A DNA stretch of 27,068 bases, taken from positions 1 to 27,068 of the forward strand of contig CABUGV010000043.1 in assembly GCA_902491215.1 (NCBI GenBank), in the 5' to 3' direction. Below the pieces are notes generated by a model. It worked only from the letters and a program-made list of their open reading frames with translations. It did not search any database and was not told the DNA's origin. Shown in pieces: positions 22,210-27,068 of the stretch; the stretch's first letter is position 1; each line of letters opens with the position of its first letter. Origin of the DNA: 43-108 sp001915545. GTDB taxonomy: Bacteria; Bacteroidota; Bacteroidia; Bacteroidales; Bacteroidaceae. The position numbers and the translations under genes are program-made.

Positions 22210-23946
22210 ATGAAAAAGATTCTATTTACAACTTTGGCCGTTTCGGCTGTAATGGCGGCTTTCGCCGAGCCGATTGGCCGCGAGGAGGCTCGTGCCATTG
22301 CTTCTGCTTACCTCAACAGCGTGCGCAGGCAGACGGCGGAACCCGTTCTTGCCTTGTCGCAGAACGAAGTGAAAAGCATCAAAGCCTACGGCATAGTAGA
22401 TGCTCCGGCTTTCTACGTGTTCAACGCATCCGACGGCCGCGGATTTGTGGTAGTGTCGGGCGATGACGATTTTCCGAAAATCATAGGATGTTCCGATGAC
22501 GGATATTTCCCTTCAGACGGCAACATGCCGGAAGGTTTGACTGACCTGCTTTCCTCCTACAGCCAGTATGTGGCCGACGTAAGAAGCGGAATAGCTGATG
22601 CACCGCAGATTGAAGCCGACATGGCAGTGTCAGCTTCTTCCACGCCTGTCGTCGGTCCTCTATGTACGTCCAGATGGAGCCAGGAGACTCCCTACAACAT
22701 GTATGCTCCTAAGATTGGCTCTACCGCTTGTCCTGTAGGATGCGTGGCTACGGCGATGTCGCAGCTCATGTACTTCTGGAAATACCCTGAAAGGGGTAAC
22801 GGACAGGTCAGCTACGAAGTTCCAAATTACGGCATTCCTATCAGTGAGAACCTGAGCGAGAGTGTCTACGATTGGAACAGCATGAGCGATGCCGTGACGA
22901 ACAGTTCTTCAGAGGCCTCCAAGGAGGCTGTTGCAAAACTCTGCTATGATGCCGGCATTTCCGTATCGATGCAGTATACCCCTTACTCAAGCGGTGCATT
23001 CGACCTCGATGCTTTGGCAGCTCTTGTCAACAATTTCGGATACAGCTCTTCTGTACAGTTGGTCTACAGAGACTGCTATGCCGGTCGTGTAGAGTGGGAA
23101 AATGCCTTAAAGGCTGAACTGGAAACAGGCAGACCTGTTTATTTCTCGGCACAGTCTCCAAGCGGTGGCGGCAAGGATGCCGGCGGTCATGCTTTTATCA
23201 TCGACGGATACCGTTCTGATGGCCTTGTTCATGTGAATTGGGGTTGGGGCGGTTCATATAATGGATATTTCAACGTGTCGAGACTTGATCCGGGCAACTA
23301 TGCTTTCACTGCCGGTCAGGCTATGATGGTTGGTCTCAGACCAGCATCAGAGGGTGCGGTCGAAACCCAGTCTGTGCTTTATCTGGAGAGTGCTCCTTCG
23401 CTCAGGATTACCGGAACTGATAGAGATTCTGAATTCAGCGTGTATTTGAGTGCCGCATATAATATATGCAGTCCAAAGTCGCCGGTGTCGTGGACAATCG
23501 GTGTAGGTCTTTATAGACCTGACGGCACTTTTGTTGCAGATGTCTGCGCAGAATCCGAGTCTGACAGAACCGTAACTGATGTTGAGCATTTTTATGGTTT
23601 CGGCAAGGCGACACTCAGATGTCAGATACCGGAGAGTATTCCTGAAGGCGATTATGTTCTTAAGTTGTCCACTAAGGAAGTCGGTTTCGACAGCTGGATT
23701 CTTCCTGCAGTTGTTGGCGGCGCATCCAAAAACGAGTTCCCTGTATGGGTCACTTCGAGCGAACTCCGATTCAACGAAGTTTCTGCCGGCATTGACGGTA
23801 TAGGCTCTGATGATGCTGATGTTGTTTCCAAAGAATGGTTCGATCTTTCGGGACGCAAGATAGAAGCTCCTGTTAAGGGTCAGACGTACATCGAACGTGT
23901 TACTTTGAGTAACGGAAAAGTTGAGAGCGTCAAGAAGATATTCTGA
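22210..23946 (+). CDS. C10-family (streptopain-like) secreted cysteine protease
   Basis: A 578-residue secreted protease. Signal peptide 1-19 (MAAFA then EPIG). A Spi-type inhibitory propeptide lies at about 20-130 (FNASDGRGFVVVSGDDDFP). The peptidase C10 domain, about 150-378, has catalytic Cys178 in PVGCVATAMSQLMYFW and His327 in GGHAFIIDGY, followed by HVNWGWGG. The C-terminal end (WFDLSGRKIEAPVKGQTYIE) resembles T9SS type-A sorting tails of Prevotella. The frame is open from 22177, inside the previous terminator, but the ATG at 22210 starts the signal peptide. Relatives include SpeB of Streptococcus, PrtT of Porphyromonas and interpain of Prevotella. The gene may share regulation with the SusCD operon, though a terminator intervenes and no clear own promoter is seen. 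Confidence 0.94.
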   Translation: MKKILFTTLAVSAVMAAFAEPIGREEARAIASAYLNSVRRQTAEPVLALSQNEVKSIKAYGIVDAPAFYVFNASDGRGFVVVSGDDDFPKIIGCSDDGYFPSDGNMPEGLTDLLSSYSQYVADVRSGIADAPQIEADMAVSASSTPVVGPLCTSRWSQETPYNMYAPKIGSTACPVGCVATAMSQLMYFWKYPERGNGQVSYEVPNYGIPISENLSESVYDWNSMSDAVTNSSSEASKEAVAKLCYDAGISVSMQYTPYSSGAFDLDALAALVNNFGYSSSVQLVYRDCYAGRVEWENALKAELETGRPVYFSAQSPSGGGKDAGGHAFIIDGYRSDGLVHVNWGWGGSYNGYFNVSRLDPGNYAFTAGQAMMVGLRPASEGAVETQSVLYLESAPSLRITGTDRDSEFSVYLSAAYNICSPKSPVSWTIGVGLYRPDGTFVADVCAESESDRTVTDVEHFYGFGKATLRCQIPESIPEGDYVLKLSTKEVGFDSWILPAVVGGASKNEFPVWVTSSELRFNEVSAGIDGIGSDDADVVSKEWFDLSGRKIEAPVKGQTYIERVTLSNGKVESVKKIF

Positions 23947-23967
23947 TAATATACTTCTGTATTGAAT

Positions 23968-24006
23968 AAATCCGTTGCGGGTGTATAATCCGCAACGGAT
24001 TTTTGT
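23968..24006 (+). terminator. Terminator of C10 protease gene
   Basis: AAATCCGTTGCGG (23968-23980) and CCGCAACGGATTT (23990-24002) form a perfect 13-bp stem with a 9-nt loop, continuing into T-rich sequence. It lies 21 bases after the stop. Confidence 0.9.
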
Positions 24007-24018
24007 TTTATATAATTG

Positions 24019-24052
24019 CAATGAACAATGTTGTGCTTTCAATTGTTCATTG
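24019..24052. repeat. Perfect inverted repeat upstream of large secreted-protein gene
   Basis: CAATGAACAAT (24019-24029) and ATTGTTCATTG (24042-24052) form an 11-bp AT-rich stem with a 12-nt loop. It follows the protease terminator and precedes the next gene by 121 bases. Its role is unknown: it may be a regulator site or a small intergenic repeat element. Confidence 0.5.
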
Positions 24053-24173
24053 TTTAAATTGCGAATTTTATTAATTGCGATAAGTTATACTGTAATTTTT
24101 GAGAAGCGTTATTTCTATATTTTAATATATTGAGTTGGGAAATCTTATTTTGTTAATTTTAAATTATGTAACT

Positions 24174-26792
24174 ATGAAGCGTTTTTTTGTAATCTTATTA
24201 TGGATTTCATTTGTTTTCTGTGCATATTCGCAACAAGAGAACATGGATTATGTTGAACATTTAGCACCCGTCTCCAAGTCTTTTGATGTCTTAAGGCCTA
24301 GAATATTGCATTCGGCTTTATCATTAAGTAGTAAGTCTGAGGTAACAGAAAATAAGCAGTTGTATCAATTAAAAAAGGCTCCGGTTTTGATGCGTGATGG
24401 CGTAGATTTAGGAGTAACAGATACGATGCTTTTGAGTAAAATGACACATAAGGAAAATGGTATAATAAAAAGTACTGTTGAGATAACTTATGATGAATAT
24501 GGTTTGCGTAAGACTTATGTAGAAAAGGCACCTGACGGAAGTATAATTTTGGAATATAAATATAATTACGTTGTCGGTGATTTCAATTATTGGATATCTC
24601 GTGAAATATATGCCAGGAGTCCACAGACCGGAATCAATGAGTGGACTTTTGTATCTTATGTTGAACGTGATATTGATTCACAAAAACGTCTGATGGCTGT
24701 ACGTGAATACATGCAAAAGAATAGTAGTAATGGAGCTGCTGAACGTATCTTGGAATCAGCCGTCGTTTACGATTATGAACATTCGAAAGATGGTGTGGAG
24801 ATATATAATGCAAGATATGACGATAGTGGCGAATTGATATACGAACTTGAGTATAAATGGTTTGAACCAAAGAATGATTATATACTTGTCCGTCATTTTA
24901 GTGAAAACAGAATTCGCGAAGAAGTAACAATTGATGAGACTTCGATTCATACGAAAAGTTATTATATGATAGGAATGACAGAAGAAGGTCCTTTCTGGTA
25001 TTTAGGCCATGAAGAATACGAATATTATGGAGATAATATCGGGCATATGAAGATAGATTATGATCAGTATGGAAATATTATTTATCTTGACGGTTCGTAT
25101 TATTCACTGAAATATGAATCCAATGGCTGTGTCATTAAAACATATTATACATACAATCCTGCTGCAGGATGGGAACTTGTCGGGCAACGCGAAATTTTTG
25201 AGAACTGTTTTAATGAGGAAACACATAGTATCTCTTTGAGGTTTGGAGTGAATGCAAAATATACGGTGGAGAGCTATGACGAATCAGCCGATGTTTGGAA
25301 TGTGGACTATTCGGATGTTTCAGAATGGATATATGGAAATATTTTGAAGACGACAAGTCTCGTTGGCGAGTCAACTTCTGTTAGTTATGGAAAATATGCC
25401 GACAACGGCGGATATATTATATATATTGCAGATGTTCGTTTCTTTGAAGATGGTAGTTTTGTTACAAGTAACGAACCTGTTGATTGTCCTGACGAACTTG
25501 ATGAAGGATATAGAACGGAGGCTACAACATTCTACGATTCAAAAGGCAATGAAGCAAAAAGAATAATTGTCATATATTATGATGCTCCATCATCACTTGG
25601 TCAAATGTGGCCTAGTGCAAAGCTTTATGGATGGAATGGAACGGCATGGGAAAGGATCAGCAGTTTTGACTGGTATTCAAAAGCTTCAGAGAACCTGAGA
25701 TATAATTATTCTTATAATTCGGAAGGATACATTGAATCATCGGAGTTTTACCAGTATTACGACGATAGGTATGTACTTGTGTCTGACACGCGTACTTCGT
25801 ATTCTGATAATGGATATACAAATGAATATTGGAGTCTGAAAGGTGAAATTGGTATGCCTGGTGCAGAACTTTCAAAGGTGAAATCTGAGGAGTATTCTTT
25901 GTTGGAAAATGATACAGTATGCTTTACAGTATATAATTATTCCGACGATAATGTCGTATCTTGTGTAAGGACTAAGTCTAAGGATGAAATATATTGGTAT
26001 TATATGTTTGATGGAAACTCATTTGTCTTATATAATATACAATATTTGCCTATATATACAACCTATGAGAATGGCATTGAAACAACGATAGAGCGATATA
26101 TCGATAGTAATTGGAATATTGTTAACACTACTAAGAGCGTATATGGAGTTATAGATCATGGTATGAGTTTTTACTCTATTATAACTCCTGAATATTTGAA
26201 TGACAACGATTTGCCTGGAACTGACATCTACAAAACAAATATGGTTTCTGAGATAAACGAAACATATGAATGGGATATTGATAAGAATGATTGGGTTGCG
26301 AAATACATTGACAGTTTTGTCTGGAGTGTGAATGACGGTAATATATCCTTATCTTATAGAGTGATGGATTCTAATGGATTATACTATGATGCCGAAACTA
26401 ACTTTGTATTGGATAATAAGAATAGAGTCATGAATTATGTGCAGGCATTGAAGTATTCAGAGGATGGAGAAGCTGTTGTTTCTGAACATGATGCTACATA
26501 TAATGAATATGGACTTCTTGACACGCATATCATCAAGACCAGCAAGACAGATGAATATAATTATGAATATTCTAAATTCTCTATTAATGCAAATGGTATA
26601 GATGAAGTAACACCTGAGATGGCGGTGAAAATTGACGGAAAACTTATCAGTTGTAATAATAATGATTTGTTGGAACTTTATAATGTTGACGGAACCAAGG
26701 TTGCTTCGGGGCGTGGCTGTGTTGCGGCTCCTGCATCTGGAATATACATCTTAAATGTTTCAGGGAAAGCACTTAAGATTGCTATAAAATAG
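24174..26792 (+). CDS. Large secreted protein with T9SS-like C-terminal sorting tail
   Basis: An 872-residue protein. Signal peptide 1-19 or so (FVFCAYSQQ). The long middle is made of irregular, tyrosine- and tryptophan-rich beta-type units with recurring EYNEYG / YDEYGL / DQYGNI / NSEGYIESSEF phrases, loosely like YD or RHS-style repeats. No enzyme motif is recognised. The last 70 residues (LLELYNVDGTKVASGRG, then PASGIYILNVSGK and KIAIK) match the type-A tail used by the type IX secretion system in Prevotella and relatives, so export to the surface or medium is likely. The gene is visibly AT-rich compared with the SusCD genes, suggesting separate acquisition. A TTG at 24135 would extend the frame, but the ATG at 24174 begins the signal peptide. 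Confidence 0.75.
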   Translation: MKRFFVILLWISFVFCAYSQQENMDYVEHLAPVSKSFDVLRPRILHSALSLSSKSEVTENKQLYQLKKAPVLMRDGVDLGVTDTMLLSKMTHKENGIIKSTVEITYDEYGLRKTYVEKAPDGSIILEYKYNYVVGDFNYWISREIYARSPQTGINEWTFVSYVERDIDSQKRLMAVREYMQKNSSNGAAERILESAVVYDYEHSKDGVEIYNARYDDSGELIYELEYKWFEPKNDYILVRHFSENRIREEVTIDETSIHTKSYYMIGMTEEGPFWYLGHEEYEYYGDNIGHMKIDYDQYGNIIYLDGSYYSLKYESNGCVIKTYYTYNPAAGWELVGQREIFENCFNEETHSISLRFGVNAKYTVESYDESADVWNVDYSDVSEWIYGNILKTTSLVGESTSVSYGKYADNGGYIIYIADVRFFEDGSFVTSNEPVDCPDELDEGYRTEATTFYDSKGNEAKRIIVIYYDAPSSLGQMWPSAKLYGWNGTAWERISSFDWYSKASENLRYNYSYNSEGYIESSEFYQYYDDRYVLVSDTRTSYSDNGYTNEYWSLKGEIGMPGAELSKVKSEEYSLLENDTVCFTVYNYSDDNVVSCVRTKSKDEIYWYYMFDGNSFVLYNIQYLPIYTTYENGIETTIERYIDSNWNIVNTTKSVYGVIDHGMSFYSIITPEYLNDNDLPGTDIYKTNMVSEINETYEWDIDKNDWVAKYIDSFVWSVNDGNISLSYRVMDSNGLYYDAETNFVLDNKNRVMNYVQALKYSEDGEAVVSEHDATYNEYGLLDTHIIKTSKTDEYNYEYSKFSINANGIDEVTPEMAVKIDGKLISCNNNDLLELYNVDGTKVASGRGCVAAPASGIYILNVSGKALKIAIK

Positions 26793-26805
26793 TACCTTGA
26801 ATATA

Positions 26806-26843
26806 GGCCAGCTCTAGTTGTATAACAGGAGCTGGCCTTATTT
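26806..26843. terminator. Terminator between secreted-protein gene and CBM6-like gene
   Basis: GGCCAGCTC (26806-26814) and GAGCTGGCC (26829-26837) form a perfect 9-bp stem with a 14-nt loop, followed by TTATTTTC. It ends the plus-strand gene 14 bases after its stop and lies 33 bases beyond the stop of the converging minus-strand gene. Confidence 0.85.
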
Positions 26844-26870
26844 TCAAAAAGATTGACATATTTGTAAATA

Positions 26871-27068
26871 TCATTCGAATCTGAAGCTGTCAAATTTCAT
26901 AAGGTCCTTGTCTTCATTACCGTAGAATCGAACTTTTATCAGTGTTGTGCCTTGAACTAGTCCGTTTACTTTTGCCGAAATTTCTTTATACCCGTTGGCG
27001 GAATTAATTTAGTGCGTATTTAATTCTGCCAATAGGCTTGTTATTAATATAGTTGACGTATTGCAACA
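26871..27068 (-). pseudogene. CBM6-like protein, C-terminal end, apparently frameshifted
   Basis: On the minus strand one frame encodes QYVNYINNKPIGRIKYALN and then stops; another frame continues SANGYKEISAKVNGLVQGTT and on to KFDSFRFE before the stop at 26873-26871. Joined, they read as the C-terminal half of a carbohydrate-binding module of family 6 (pattern GxI, GY/W, V-x-GL-x-G, FD-x-F/W). The join falls at AATTAATT (27002-27009), a tandem duplication of AATT; one copy fewer would restore the frame. The upstream part, perhaps a glycoside hydrolase or other secreted enzyme, is outside the window. Either a real inactivating mutation or a sequencing error is possible. CBM6 identity is moderate. 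Confidence 0.5.

Noticed and set aside
23347..24042. 231-codon minus-strand frame over the end of the C10 protease gene
   Set aside because: It runs through the protease coding region and its terminator, and has no domain, RBS or promoter.
24135..24173. TTG start giving 13 more residues on the secreted protein
   Set aside because: The ATG at 24174 begins a standard signal peptide; the extension would spoil it.

Overview
The window reads as a chromosomal segment of a Bacteroidales bacterium, most like Prevotella or Bacteroides. Evidence: a SusC/SusD pair, BACON and BspA-type leucine-rich repeats, T9SS-like C-terminal sorting tails, a Bacteroides-type formate-tetrahydrofolate ligase, a tRNA without encoded CCA, and promoters fitting the Bacteroides TTTG-N19-TAnnTTTG pattern (cleanest in front of tRNA-Leu). 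No rRNA, CRISPR array or replication gene was seen.

Layout. 1-3890 is accessory, AT-rich DNA ending beside the 3' end of a tRNA-Leu gene. It holds the 5' part of an insertion-sequence transposase, a small orphan ORF that may be a gene remnant, a BACON/LRR surface lipoprotein with a small upstream partner, and a divergent Abi/HEPN-like gene. 3895-7204 is core-like: tRNA-Leu(CAA), a DUF389 membrane protein and fhs (one-carbon metabolism). 7205-14694 looks like a phosphate-handling neighbourhood: an OprO/OprP-type porin, a PiT phosphate transporter with a PhoU-like C-terminal part, and a PhoB/PhoR-like two-component pair divergent from the transporter. Between porin and transporter is about 1 kb with no large gene but with a cluster of very small ORFs that have their own RBS, promoter-like and terminator signals. 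Upstream of the porin is a 22-bp periodic array of imperfect palindromes. 14695-22179 is a SusC-SusD-lipoprotein operon with a long leader. 22210-26837 holds a C10 (streptopain-like) cysteine protease and a large AT-rich secreted protein, both with T9SS-like tails. 26871-27068 is the C-terminal end of a CBM6-like protein, apparently frameshifted.

How the genes may work together (inference): porin plus PiT plus PhoBR-like pair would form a phosphate uptake and sensing set. The SusCD transporter next to a secreted protease suggests a peptide or glycopeptide acquisition locus in the manner of RagAB rather than a glycan locus, since no glycoside hydrolase is visible apart from the CBM6-like tail at the window edge. 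The most unusual signals are the microprotein cluster (8814-9595), the 22-bp palindrome array (7352-7439), the head-to-head overlapping promoters of the Abi and BACON units (3055-3090), and the AATT duplication that breaks the CBM6-like frame.
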